64,000 nt of DNA from Halomonas sp. (GTDB lineage Bacteria > Pseudomonadota > Gammaproteobacteria > Pseudomonadales > Halomonadaceae), in contig NZ_JAFIFK010000027.1 in the NCBI RefSeq assembly GCF_020832045.1, forward strand, positions 27,914 through 91,913, written 5' to 3'. Positions 47,637-57,836 of this stretch are shown here, piece by piece. The notes under the pieces are model-generated. The model was given only the letters and a program-made list of their open reading frames with translations, made no database searches and was not told the DNA's origin. Numbering within the stretch: position 1 is the stretch's first letter; every line of letters starts with the position of its first letter. The translations under genes were made by a program, and so were the position numbers.

Positions 47637-48869
47637 CTAGTGGCGCTTCACCCGCCAGATACGCCAGGCCAGAAAACCGATGATCAGCCCACCCAGCGGA
47701 GCAAGAACCGCCGCTGCCAAGTGAGGCTGTACCGCCATGCCAAGTGCGCCGAGGCTTTCGAGCCCCAGCTTGAACAGGCTGAAGATGTAATAGCTGATGA
47801 CGATGATCGAGAGACCTTCCACCGCCTTCTGGATTTTCAGTTGGCTGCTGGCCCGCTCGTTTAGGCTTCTGAGAATGCTCGAATTCTGCTCCTCGATTTC
47901 GACCTGGGCGCGGGTACGCAGAAGGTCGTTGAGCCGAGCGGTGCTCTCCGCGAGGCGCTCCTGCCGCTGATGAATGGCGGCACAGTAATGCACCGTTGGC
48001 CTGAAACGACGCAGAATGAAGGTACCGAGACGCGGGCAGTCGCCGACTCTTGCCTCCCGTAGCTCCTCGATACGTGAAAAGACGATGCGGGCATAGGCAT
48101 CCGTAGCACTGAAGCGTTGGCGCGATCGGCAGCCGCTGCGCTCCAGCTTGGCCGAAAGCCGCGACAAGTCCGTCAGCAAGGGGCGCGGGTTGTCATCCTC
48201 CTGCTCGGCATTGCGATCGGACAGCTCGCCCAGCTCTAGCTCGTACGCCTGAAGCTCGAGTGCCAGCTCCTTGGCCAGCGGCAGTGAGAGCGAGGCCATC
48301 ATGCGATAGGTCTCGATCTCAAGCAGACGGCGCACCATGCGCCCCAGCCGAAAGGCATTGAGGCCGCTGTTGAGCAGCAAGAAACGGTTGTCGCCGTTGG
48401 CGTCGAGGTGAAAGTCGCTCCACACGGTGGCATCTGCGCCGCCCACCTGGGAGCCGGCCGGGTCGATAAAGCCATAGGCCTCGGGGCTTCCTAGCCAGGT
48501 ATCTCTCCCTTCCACCCCTACCTGGGTGGCATTGATCAGGGTGCTACAGCAGGACTCCACCACCTCGTTCAGCCACTCTGGCGGCGCCGGCCATGACTCG
48601 CTCTCCTGCCTTTTCGGCACCATCAGGGTCAGCGTGGAGAACTCGGTATGTCGCTCCCACTTGAACACCGTATGCTCAATGGACGATATCTGTTGTACCA
48701 GCGCGGTATCGAAGGCCAGGCCGGTGGTCTGGCCCAGTTTCGCCAGCAAGCGCAAATGCTCCTCGGCATCGGCGAGAAAAGCGTAGTGATAGAGGTGGGC
48801 CGGCTCCGAGAAATAGATCGACGGACGGGCGTGCAACTCATTATGCAAGGGTTCGCGCTGGGGGTGCAT
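47637..48869 (-). CDS. DUF3422 family protein
   Basis: PLHNELHARPSIYFSEPAHLYHYAFL... typical DUF3422 N-terminus, C-terminal TMs. Confidence 0.9.
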   Translation of the reverse strand: MHPQREPLHNELHARPSIYFSEPAHLYHYAFLADAEEHLRLLAKLGQTTGLAFDTALVQQISSIEHTVFKWERHTEFSTLTLMVPKRQESESWPAPPEWLNEVVESCCSTLINATQVGVEGRDTWLGSPEAYGFIDPAGSQVGGADATVWSDFHLDANGDNRFLLLNSGLNAFRLGRMVRRLLEIETYRMMASLSLPLAKELALELQAYELELGELSDRNAEQEDDNPRPLLTDLSRLSAKLERSGCRSRQRFSATDAYARIVFSRIEELREARVGDCPRLGTFILRRFRPTVHYCAAIHQRQERLAESTARLNDLLRTRAQVEIEEQNSSILRSLNERASSQLKIQKAVEGLSIIVISYYIFSLFKLGLESLGALGMAVQPHLAAAVLAPLGGLIIGFLAWRIWRVKRH

Positions 48870-48943
48870 GCAAGGAGCCTGGCAGGGGGGCGAATCTTGA
48901 GACTAAAGTTAGTAAGACGCTTCGCCAACCCCATTTATGAAGA

Positions 48944-49885
48944 CTACTGAGCATGACTGGAAAGCACTTGAGGGTCGACCGCTGCCTTGCCCTCGGCTGC
49001 GGCATCCTCGGCCAGGGTTTCAAGAGGCACGGGATCCTGCAGGAAGCGACCCATCCAGGCCATGGCGGTGGGCAGGCTGGCTCGCCAGACGCGCCAGGTG
49101 TGTCCGCCATTAAGGACTTCCATAGCCACCAGATCAGGCTGATGCGGGGCCAGAGCTTGGCGCACGACCCGCGCATGATGCTCGGCATTGTAGGGGTCGC
49201 GGTGCCCGGCGCTAAGGTAAAGCGGCACGATTTCCTCGCGCTCCAGATAATTCTCAAGGTAGGCAGTGTAGTTGCTTTGCCTCCATAGCGACTCGTCGAA
49301 ACTACCCGCCGCGTCGAGAAACGCGGGATGTCGCCGTGCTGTGGATCGCCGTGGCGGCAACGGATGATAGCTGGCCGGGCTCATTGCCGCTGCGGCAGCG
49401 AACAGCTCGGGGCGTTCGAGCGTGAAATTCAAGGCACCGAAGCCACCCGCGGAGAGCCCGGCAATCGCGCGCCATTCACGCTGTGGTACGACTTGCCAGG
49501 TCGCCTCGATGTAGGGCATGAGATCGTCGAGAAAGGCCGTGCGCGCCGCTTCATTGTGACCGTCGATCCACCAGCTCTCGCTGCCGGGCATGACGATCAC
49601 CATGGGGGGAATGTGCCCTTCTCGAATCAACCGGTCGGCAGTCTCCTTGAGACCGCCGCTCTCGACCCAGTCGCGCTCGCTGCCGAAGGAGCCGTGCAGA
49701 AGATAAAGCACAGGGTAAGCTTGATAGGTTTCGTGATAACCGTCGGGCAGATACAGCGCATACGGATAATCCCGCCCCAGCACCTCGGAGGTGAAGCGAT
49801 GATAGGTGACCTCGCCGGCATGAGCCTTGTGCTGCCCCCAGAGCAGGCTCATGCTAAAGACGGCGATAATCAGAAACTTGATCAT
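48944..49885 (-). CDS. Secreted esterase, alpha/beta hydrolase (esterase D-like)
   Basis: Signal peptide MIKFLIIAVFSMSLLWGQHKAHA; YPVLYLLHGSFGSERDWVE; AIAGLSAGGFGALNF. Confidence 0.9.
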   Translation of the reverse strand: MIKFLIIAVFSMSLLWGQHKAHAGEVTYHRFTSEVLGRDYPYALYLPDGYHETYQAYPVLYLLHGSFGSERDWVESGGLKETADRLIREGHIPPMVIVMPGSESWWIDGHNEAARTAFLDDLMPYIEATWQVVPQREWRAIAGLSAGGFGALNFTLERPELFAAAAAMSPASYHPLPPRRSTARRHPAFLDAAGSFDESLWRQSNYTAYLENYLEREEIVPLYLSAGHRDPYNAEHHARVVRQALAPHQPDLVAMEVLNGGHTWRVWRASLPTAMAWMGRFLQDPVPLETLAEDAAAEGKAAVDPQVLSSHAQ

Positions 49886-50013
49886 GGCACTCTTCTCCTT
49901 GTGCCGGCCTGCTGCAACAATTGCTAGCCTGTTAATGGAATCTTTGTATCTCGTCATGGTCCGACATGGAGTCGACACATGTTGTTCCTTGCACCACGGA
50001 AGGCCATTCACTC

Positions 50014-51075
50014 ATGAGGCAGATCGAAGAAATCTACTGGCTGCGATTCTACGGCTGCCTGGCAGTGTTCTTCTTTCACTTTCTCGACCGCATGAACGTG
50101 CACCTCGACAACGTCTACCTTGACCTTGCTCGCATTCCTACCGTGCTCGGCACGCCGATCTTCATCTTCATCTCGATCTTTCTGTTTTCGATGCGCTACG
50201 GCAATCGGCCCCCTTCCGGTTTTCTGTTCAAGCGGCTGCAGTACGTGATGGTGCCCTACTTCGTCTACGGGCTGATCTATTCGATGACGAAATACATCAA
50301 CCTGCGCCGTGAGGGGGAGCCGGTCGGCCTAATCGAGAACCTGACCGAATATCTCGTCTTTGCCGGCTGGCACGGCTATTTCCTGATCATTGCCATGCAA
50401 TTCTACGCCTTCTACTGGCTGTACTGCCGCTATCGGCTCGAGCGCTGGCTACCGCCTGGCCCATGGCTGGTGATCGGCAGCCTGATCGGTATCGCCTACT
50501 GGGGGCTGACCCGTTTTTTCGGCATCGAACCGCCGGGCTACCTGCTATGGATCGCTCCTCTGGGCTGGATCTACCTGTTCTTCCTGGCCATGCTGGTGGT
50601 ACGGCACTACCCTCAGCTCGCTCCCGGGCGCAGGAGCGAGGTGCCCTGGCTCAAGTGGCTTTCGCGGCCCGAACTTCTTCTGGCCTACATTGCCATGATC
50701 GTTCTCTTTACCCTGCAAGGCTGGCTGGAGTACTCCTCCAAGGAGACATGGGTCATTCCGCTGTTCATCCTGTGCACCCTTTTCGCCGTGACTCGTCTGA
50801 GGAATTTCCACGCCACGCCGTTGGTCAAGACCGTTAATCGCTACTCGTTCGGCATCTACCTGGCGCACCCCATGTTCTTCGCCATCGTCGATTTCGCAGG
50901 CGAGTTCGTGCATTTTCCTCTACCGGTCTATGCGCTGTTGCTGATTGTAGTGGGCATGGCCGGTTCGATAGCGTTGAACCGGGTTGCCAATGACATACCC
51001 TGGGGCGGCATGCTGTTCGGCAAGACGCTCCATGTGCCACGGGAGCAGCAGACGCTCACGACCCAAGTACGCTAG
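50014..51075 (+). CDS. Acyltransferase 3 family membrane protein
   Basis: EIYWLRFYGCLAVFFFHFLDRMN; multi-TM; RYSFGIYLAHPMFF. Confidence 0.85.
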   Translation: MRQIEEIYWLRFYGCLAVFFFHFLDRMNVHLDNVYLDLARIPTVLGTPIFIFISIFLFSMRYGNRPPSGFLFKRLQYVMVPYFVYGLIYSMTKYINLRREGEPVGLIENLTEYLVFAGWHGYFLIIAMQFYAFYWLYCRYRLERWLPPGPWLVIGSLIGIAYWGLTRFFGIEPPGYLLWIAPLGWIYLFFLAMLVVRHYPQLAPGRRSEVPWLKWLSRPELLLAYIAMIVLFTLQGWLEYSSKETWVIPLFILCTLFAVTRLRNFHATPLVKTVNRYSFGIYLAHPMFFAIVDFAGEFVHFPLPVYALLLIVVGMAGSIALNRVANDIPWGGMLFGKTLHVPREQQTLTTQVR

Positions 51076-51141
51076 GCTAAGGCTGAATGCACCGTCAGGC
51101 GCATCAAAGACAACCTATGACTGGACATCAAGGAAATTCGC

Positions 51142-52032
51142 ATGCGTGAGGCACTTTCGCTCGTAATCGTACCGGTGGACGGCTCGCCTACGGCGGATGC
51201 CGCAACGCGTCACGCCTCACTGCTCGCCCATTTGCTTCAGGCCCGTTTGCAGTTGGTACATGTCATGCCGCTCAACCCGGCCGAGCTCAGCGACGTGCCC
51301 GCCAATCGGCGTGACGAAGTGGACCGCGACCGCTCGCAGCGGCTAGAGGCGGTGAAGGCGGCGTTCTCACACGCCAGGGGGGTCGTTCCCGAGGCACTTG
51401 AGGTATCGCTGGACGAGGTGACGCTCGAAGAGGACGGTTTCGTACGACATCCCGCCCGAACCATCGTCGAGTATGCGAGCAAGCAAAAAAGCTGCCTGCT
51501 GGTCATCGGCGCACGCCACCTGAGCGATTTCAGCAAATTCATGGAAGGCAGTGTCAGCGACGAGGTGGTCCACAAGGCCACTTGTCCGGTTACTATCGTT
51601 CACCCCGAGGCTGGCGATACCAGTGGAGAGCGCATCGGCCGAGTGCTCATGCCGGTCGACGGCTCGCCGCACAGCGACCATGCCGCCACGCTGGCAGGTG
51701 AGCTGGCCCGACGTGCCGCGGCGCCGGTGGATCTGATGTTCTGTCGCCCAAAGGGCACGCCGCCCCCTGAAGCGGGCGAAAAGGACGAAGCCGAGCGCGT
51801 TTTTCAACGGGCACGCCAAAGCCTGGGAGAGATACCGGCGGGCATCGCCACGCACATCCTCGAAGGGGACCGCTATGCAGAATCGATCGCCGAATTTGCC
51901 CATGCACTAAGCGACTCGCCCATTATCGTCATGGGGCGGCGGGGGCTGGGAACCTGGCGCGAGAAGCTGGTTGGAAGCGTGAGCCACCGCGTCATCGACC
52001 TGGCACACTGCCCGGTGACCGTCACGGTGTGA
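51142..52032 (+). CDS. Universal stress protein (tandem UspA domains)
   Basis: Two UspA domains: LVIVPVDGSPTADAATRH... and RVLMPVDGSPHSDHAATLA...PIIVMGRRGLGTWREKLVGSVSHRVIDLAHCPVTV. Confidence 0.95.
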   Translation: MREALSLVIVPVDGSPTADAATRHASLLAHLLQARLQLVHVMPLNPAELSDVPANRRDEVDRDRSQRLEAVKAAFSHARGVVPEALEVSLDEVTLEEDGFVRHPARTIVEYASKQKSCLLVIGARHLSDFSKFMEGSVSDEVVHKATCPVTIVHPEAGDTSGERIGRVLMPVDGSPHSDHAATLAGELARRAAAPVDLMFCRPKGTPPPEAGEKDEAERVFQRARQSLGEIPAGIATHILEGDRYAESIAEFAHALSDSPIIVMGRRGLGTWREKLVGSVSHRVIDLAHCPVTVTV

Positions 52033-52068
52033 CCCGCTGCAGGCAGCTGTTTTGCGGCGCTTGCGTCC

Positions 52069-52788
52069 TCAGGCGCCCTGCCCGCTCTCGTAGGCCGCCT
52101 TGAGCCGGTAGAACTCGGCAACGATCGCATCCATGGCGGCCGGGTCGTACTCGCTGAGTCCACTGACGACCAGCTTCTTCGAGCCGCTGCCCACTACCTC
52201 GCCGCGATCGGTGATCCGAAACTCGAGCTTGACGTCGCCGCGCTTCCCAATCACTTCCAGGCTCGACTCGACCAGCTCCAACGAGGGGCCCGTCAGGTCC
52301 AAGCGCTCGAGCGAGAACCCCATGCTGTCGTAAATCACCAGCGGACGCTTCGGGTTGAACATGACACCCTGCTCTTCAAGCAGTGGCTTGAGGACATGCG
52401 GAAAGTTCTTGCCGGAAAAGGCCACGTAGCAGCGAGTGAAAGCCTCTACCACGGTGGGGTCATGGTTTGCCTCACCGGAGCGCTCAACTTCCAGATACTG
52501 CTTGCCCTCGTCGTCCTTGACTTCGACCTTACCTGGCGCACGCTCCTCCAGGCCCAGCAGAGTGCCATCGCCCACCATGCTCCGAAAGCGGAAGTCCATC
52601 TGCGATGAGAGCCCGAACCGGCGCAACACCAAAGCGAACAGCAGATCCCCAGGAACGCAGAAGCGCCTTGCATCGGCATCATGAATCGGATTGAAGTCGC
52701 CGGCGATGCGCTTGGCAAAATCGCTGGCCTGCTGTGCCGAAATGCGGACTCGCGAACCCACTTGGGTATGGTAAGAATCGAGAAACAT
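52069..52788 (-). CDS. DUF3581 family protein
   Basis: MFLDSYHTQVGSRVRISAQQASDFAKRIAGDFNPIHDADARRFCVPGDLLFALVL. Confidence 0.88.
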   Translation of the reverse strand: MFLDSYHTQVGSRVRISAQQASDFAKRIAGDFNPIHDADARRFCVPGDLLFALVLRRFGLSSQMDFRFRSMVGDGTLLGLEERAPGKVEVKDDEGKQYLEVERSGEANHDPTVVEAFTRCYVAFSGKNFPHVLKPLLEEQGVMFNPKRPLVIYDSMGFSLERLDLTGPSLELVESSLEVIGKRGDVKLEFRITDRGEVVGSGSKKLVVSGLSEYDPAAMDAIVAEFYRLKAAYESGQGA

Positions 52789-53289
52789 GAGAGTTCTGGC
52801 CTGTCCTTGGTTGTAATGCCTCAAGGTTGAGATCATGCCATACTTTTTCCTCAGCGAGGCCATTTCCGGCCCGTCCGGGCACAATCGCTGAGGGCCGAGG
52901 ACTGGGCAGGCCAGGCTCCAACCGGCCGCTTCGCTTCACAAACCCATCGTGTCCCATAAGCCGTTGAATCTATGTTACTGTGCCAAAAAGGCGCCAATGG
53001 CATGATGGGCAGGACGGCTGACGCAGCCTGCAGCCGTATTGCCTATATTGGGCAACGACGCCAAGCGATAATGTAAGCTACATAATCAACGGGGAGCATG
53101 ACTTGCCGGGCCGGCACCACCGCTTGGCAAGGGATCGGGGGATTTCAATATCGATACGCTCATGAAGACCTGGCTGACCATCACTAACAATGGGCCAGGA
53201 ATGAGGGCCGTGTTGTCGGATGGTACCGAGTCGCAGCCAAGCGCATCACTCGCCATGACGCATCACCTGGGCTTCAGTGTAGGTGGCGC

Positions 53290-53724
53290 GTGGCTGGGGT
53301 GATTCGCTTGCTGCTATTGCCCTTGGTGCTGGCATTAATGCCTCTTTCGCTTTACGCCGAAGAGCGACGCATCGTGCTCATCGCTAACCACCAGGTCGCC
53401 AACACGTCGCTAACCCAGGATACCACCCGGGCCATCTTCGCCATGCGCCAGCGCAACTGGCCGGATGGGCAGGCCGTGCGCGTGTTCGTACTGCCCAACC
53501 GCCACCCCGTGCACGCACGCTTTGCCAAGGAGCTGCTTGCCGTCTACCCGCATCAGCTTCAGTTGGCTTGGGACCGTATGGTCTTTTCGGGTACGGGCCA
53601 AGCACCAAGCCAGGTCAACAGTCAATCCGAGATGCTGGAACGCGTCGCTACCACACCTGGCGCTCTTGGGTATCTGGAAAGGGAGTATCTGGATGATCGA
53701 GTCCAAGTCATTTACATGGATTAG
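53290..53724 (+). CDS. Small periplasmic phosphate-binding (PstS)-like protein
   Basis: GTG start; signal peptide; ERRIVLIANHQVANTSLTQDTTRAIFAMRQRNWPDGQAVRVFVLP. Confidence 0.75.
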   Translation: MAGVIRLLLLPLVLALMPLSLYAEERRIVLIANHQVANTSLTQDTTRAIFAMRQRNWPDGQAVRVFVLPNRHPVHARFAKELLAVYPHQLQLAWDRMVFSGTGQAPSQVNSQSEMLERVATTPGALGYLEREYLDDRVQVIYMD

Positions 53725-54904
53725 CCGTCGCTCAGGCGCGCTGCTGCTGATGCTGGCAGCGGGCTGGACACCGGCCGCCATGGCTGAAGGCGTCATGGAC
53801 ACCCTTCAGCTGCACGGTTTTCTCAGCCAGGCGGCAGTCATCACCGATCACAACGATTTTTTCGGCCCCAGCAGCAGCGGTGGCAGTCTCAAGTACACTG
53901 AAATCGGCGCCAACGCTTCACTCCGGCCCCATCGTGACGTTCTGCTGGCGGCCCAGGTGCTCAGCCGTCGTGCCGGCGGCGATGGCAGTGACGCCCGGCC
54001 GGCTCTCGATTACGGCGTGATCGATTACCAGCCCTTGTCCAATCAGCAGCGAACTCTGGGGGTTCAGGTAGGACGGTTCAAGAATCCTCTCGGTTTTTAC
54101 AATCAGACCCGAGACGTCGCCTTCACTCGGCCCAGCATCTTGCTACCTCAATCGATCTATTTCGATCGCACTCGCTCGCTCGGCCTTGCTGCGGATGGCA
54201 TGACCGTATACCACGAGGAGCGCTTGCCAACCGGGGTGATACGCACCCAGATAGGCGTAGGAGATATACAGGCAGGGGACGATTTGAGACGAACCATGCG
54301 ACTGGAAAATACTCCTGGTTCGCTTGAGCCACGACGCTCGGCTATCGGTCAAATACGCTATGAGCATGATGGTGGACGGGTCGTGGCAGCTCTCAGCGCT
54401 GCAAATGCTCGCGCTCGCTTCGTCTCCAACACAGCGCAAGTCAGCAATGGTACCTTCGACTTCAAGCCCTGGATTTTTTCACTCCAGTACAACGCCGAGC
54501 ATTGGAGCCTGACCGGGGAGTATGCACTCAGGCAATCCACCCTTGCAGGCTTCGCCAACCCATTCCTCAATATCGATGTCACTGGGGAAAGTTGGTACGT
54601 GCAGTATACGAGGCGCTTTCTCGATAACTGGCAGTGGCTGGTGCGGTTCGACAGCCTGGTGAGCAATAGAGACGATCGCTCCGGGCGTGCCTTTGAAGCC
54701 ATGGGGGGTGGGCCGGCACATACCCAGTATGCAGACGACATAACCCTGGGCTTGCAATGGAATGTGACCCCGCGAGTCCTGCTTGCCGCCGAATATCACC
54801 ACATCGATGGAACCGCCTGGCTACCTCTTCAGGATGAACCCGACCCCAGCGAGACGCGGCGACGCTGGAACATGCTGCTGTTTCAACTCTCACTGCGCTT
54901 CTGA
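53693..54904 (+). CDS. Outer-membrane porin-like beta-barrel protein
   Basis: Signal peptide ending AAMAEG; alternating beta-barrel pattern, C-terminal LLFQLSLRF; overlaps upstream gene by 32 bp. Confidence 0.8.
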   Translation: MIESKSFTWISRRSGALLLMLAAGWTPAAMAEGVMDTLQLHGFLSQAAVITDHNDFFGPSSSGGSLKYTEIGANASLRPHRDVLLAAQVLSRRAGGDGSDARPALDYGVIDYQPLSNQQRTLGVQVGRFKNPLGFYNQTRDVAFTRPSILLPQSIYFDRTRSLGLAADGMTVYHEERLPTGVIRTQIGVGDIQAGDDLRRTMRLENTPGSLEPRRSAIGQIRYEHDGGRVVAALSAANARARFVSNTAQVSNGTFDFKPWIFSLQYNAEHWSLTGEYALRQSTLAGFANPFLNIDVTGESWYVQYTRRFLDNWQWLVRFDSLVSNRDDRSGRAFEAMGGGPAHTQYADDITLGLQWNVTPRVLLAAEYHHIDGTAWLPLQDEPDPSETRRRWNMLLFQLSLRF

Positions 54905-54949
54905 GTTGCGAAAACGCAACGTTTCACCGTCGAGCCAGGGACAGCCAGC

Positions 54950-57775
54950 ATGATCTCTTATTCCTCCCAAGAGCCACAGCTCCGCCTCAGCCTGACCTGG
55001 CGGGTACTTGCACTGAGCAGCCTGCTGCTGTTGGTGCTCGCGGGCCTCTTTACCTGGCTCGGTCATGCCAACCTGACCCGCCAGTTCGAGGAGAGCCGCA
55101 ACGCGAGCAACGAACGGGAAGCGCGCGAGATTCAACTTGCCCTGCAGCGATCCGAAGTGAGCCTACTGCAAATCGCCGCCCTGGCGGCCGCCTCTCCCGA
55201 TCTGGGGCCGGCCCTGGCAGCAAGCGATCAGGCTGCATTGATCGACTCCCTTTCCTCCCAATGGCCCACGCTGCAGCTCGAAGCCGGCGTCGACGAGATC
55301 CTCATTTTCGATGATCTGGGACGCCAACTGGCCGATTGGGGGGAGGGCCAGGTCGACAAGCAGCGTCCTGTTCAGGATTGGGTCGAACAGGTGATGGAAA
55401 CCGAGTTCCCTCTCTCTGCTCTGCGCTGCGCCAACGACTGCCGGCAGTATGCAGCCGTTCCCATTCTGGTCGCCGGAGAGAGTGTCGGCATGGTGATACT
55501 GTCGCGCTCTCTAGCCGACGTGGCACGCCAGGCCCAGCAGGTTTCCGGAAGCGATGTGGCTCTGTTGATCACCGGCTCGCTCGAAACGGAAATCGTGCCC
55601 GAGCGACACATGGCGGGCTGGAACGGCCAACTGGTGGCACTGACCAACCCGGAACGCTATCTTCCTCTGCTGCAGCAGGCTTCGCAGAAGGTCATGCTCA
55701 GCGACATCCTCGAAACACCGCTGCGGCTGCATCGCCAAGGGCGCGATTACGAGCTCTCCGCCGTGCGCATGGAAGCCGATCAAAACCGACGCAGCAGCGG
55801 TTTCTTTCTACTCGCCGCCGATATCACCCATCAGATTTCCGCCATCCAGAGCAATACCCGCAACCTCCTGCTGGTCGGGATCGGCGGCTGGTTGGCAGCC
55901 GAGCTTCTACTGCTGGTAATTCTGCTGCGCCCCATGGCCCGACTGCGACGCCTGGCCGGAGTGCTGCCGGCCCTGGCCCATGGGGGCTTCGCCGAAACCC
56001 GTCGGGCCATTCCCCCCCCAAGCACTCACCTGCAGGACGAAATCGACGTGCTCGAGGGAACGACCCTGGCACTGTCCGACCAGTTGGAAGCGCTCGGGCA
56101 GGAGGTTACCGCACGCGGACAACAGTTGGCCGAGCGGGTCGACGAGCTGGCCCGCGAGCGCGATTTCGTTGGCAGCCTGCTGGATACGGCACGCGTTTTC
56201 ATCGTCACTCAGGACGACCAGGAGCGGATTACGCTGGTCAACGAACATGCTCTTTCAACGCTTTCCATGCAGGAGGAGCGCCTGCTGGGCCGGCAGTTCG
56301 ACGATGTCTTCATGCCACGCCTGAGCGATGCTCCCAGCGAGGCGGCATCCCAGGAGGAACGCAGCCTGGTAACGGCAGATGGCCGCCAACGGACCATCGC
56401 CTGGTATCACGCTCCGCTAACGTTACATGGCGACGACCGTGCGGCACGCATTTCGGTCGGACTCGATATCACCGAACGCAAGCTGGCCGAGGCTCGTCTT
56501 ACCTGGCTGGCCGAACGTGACCCGCTGACCGAACTTTACAACCGCCGCTACTTTCAGGAAGCGCTGGGCAACGTGATGCGCCGGGGCCGTGCCGGAGCCG
56601 TACTGCTGCTGGACCTGGACCACTTCAAGGATGTCAACGAACTCAGCGGACACCACACCGGTGACCGTCTTTTACGCATGGTGGCCGACACGCTGTTCCA
56701 GGAGTTCGGCCACTGCGGCATCATTGCACGTTTGGGCGGCGATGAATTTGCGCTGTTGTTGGAAGGCGCCGATACCCGAAGAGCCATTAGTATCGCCAAG
56801 CAGATCACGCCGCTGCTGGACGGCACCGGCCTGGATGCCGGTGGGCAACGTCACCGGGCCACGGCCAGCCTAGGTATCGCCCTGTTCCCGATCCATGGTG
56901 ATAACCCCGCTGACCTGATGGCCAATGCCGACCTTGCCATGTACAAGGCCAAGGAGAGCAGCTCGCAGCGCTGGCATCTTCTCTCTACGCTGGAGCGTGC
57001 CAAGGATGAGCTGCAAGAGCGCGTTTACTGGGTGGAGCGGATACGCCAGGCGATAGAGGAAGAGGGATTCGAGCTGATGGTGCAGCCGATCATGCGCTTG
57101 ATTGACGGCGACGTACGCCACTATGAAGTTCTATTGCGTATGCGCGGTCCCAAGGGGGCGCTCATCTCCCCGGCCCATTTCATTGGCGTGGCCGAGCGCA
57201 GCGGTCAAATCGTGCAGATAGATCGCTGGGTGCTGCGACACAGTCTGCGTGCCTTGAGCCAGGTGCAGGAGCAAGGCATCAGCCTCTCCGTCAATTTGTC
57301 CGGTCAGACGCTGCACGACCAAGGGCTCAAGCAATTTCTCATGGATGAACTGGCCGCGTGCGGCGCCGACCCCCGCCACCTGATTCTGGAGATTACGGAA
57401 ACCGCCGCAGTCACCGATTTCTCCAGTGCTCGAGGCGTGCTCCAAGCCCTACGTGACCTGGGCTGCCGCACCGCTCTGGATGATTTCGGGGTCGGCTTCA
57501 GCAGTTTCCACTACCTCGGCGAGCTGCCCGTCGACTTCATCAAGATCGACGGCGCTTTCATTCGCACCTTGATCACCAGCCAGGATAGCCAAGTCATCGT
57601 CAAGGCCATCGCCGACATCGCCGCAGGCTTCGGAAAACGAGCCATTGCCGAGTTCGTCGATCAGGAGGCTCTGATTCCACTACTGACCTCCTATGGCATC
57701 GAGTATGGTCAAGGCTATCATCTGGGTAAGCCTGCGCTTCTCAATGATACCTTCCAAGCATTTCTCAAAAGCTGA
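54950..57775 (+). CDS. Membrane-bound GGDEF/EAL protein with periplasmic sensor and PAS-like domain
   Basis: ARLGGDEFALLLEG (GGDEF), YEVLLRMRG...LEITETAA...DDFGVGFSSFHYL...DFIKIDGAFI (EAL). Confidence 0.95.
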   Translation: MISYSSQEPQLRLSLTWRVLALSSLLLLVLAGLFTWLGHANLTRQFEESRNASNEREAREIQLALQRSEVSLLQIAALAAASPDLGPALAASDQAALIDSLSSQWPTLQLEAGVDEILIFDDLGRQLADWGEGQVDKQRPVQDWVEQVMETEFPLSALRCANDCRQYAAVPILVAGESVGMVILSRSLADVARQAQQVSGSDVALLITGSLETEIVPERHMAGWNGQLVALTNPERYLPLLQQASQKVMLSDILETPLRLHRQGRDYELSAVRMEADQNRRSSGFFLLAADITHQISAIQSNTRNLLLVGIGGWLAAELLLLVILLRPMARLRRLAGVLPALAHGGFAETRRAIPPPSTHLQDEIDVLEGTTLALSDQLEALGQEVTARGQQLAERVDELARERDFVGSLLDTARVFIVTQDDQERITLVNEHALSTLSMQEERLLGRQFDDVFMPRLSDAPSEAASQEERSLVTADGRQRTIAWYHAPLTLHGDDRAARISVGLDITERKLAEARLTWLAERDPLTELYNRRYFQEALGNVMRRGRAGAVLLLDLDHFKDVNELSGHHTGDRLLRMVADTLFQEFGHCGIIARLGGDEFALLLEGADTRRAISIAKQITPLLDGTGLDAGGQRHRATASLGIALFPIHGDNPADLMANADLAMYKAKESSSQRWHLLSTLERAKDELQERVYWVERIRQAIEEEGFELMVQPIMRLIDGDVRHYEVLLRMRGPKGALISPAHFIGVAERSGQIVQIDRWVLRHSLRALSQVQEQGISLSVNLSGQTLHDQGLKQFLMDELAACGADPRHLILEITETAAVTDFSSARGVLQALRDLGCRTALDDFGVGFSSFHYLGELPVDFIKIDGAFIRTLITSQDSQVIVKAIADIAAGFGKRAIAEFVDQEALIPLLTSYGIEYGQGYHLGKPALLNDTFQAFLKS

Positions 57776-57836
57776 GTGTAAGCAACCATTTATCTTCAAT
57801 GGTTTACTATGACAAGGTCAATGCAAGGAGTGCAAA

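Noticed and set aside
55336-56520. 394-aa plus-strand ORF in another frame of the GGDEF/EAL gene
   Set aside because: Arg/Pro/Gly-rich alternate-frame translation; the overlapping frame has clear sensor/PAS/GGDEF/EAL content.
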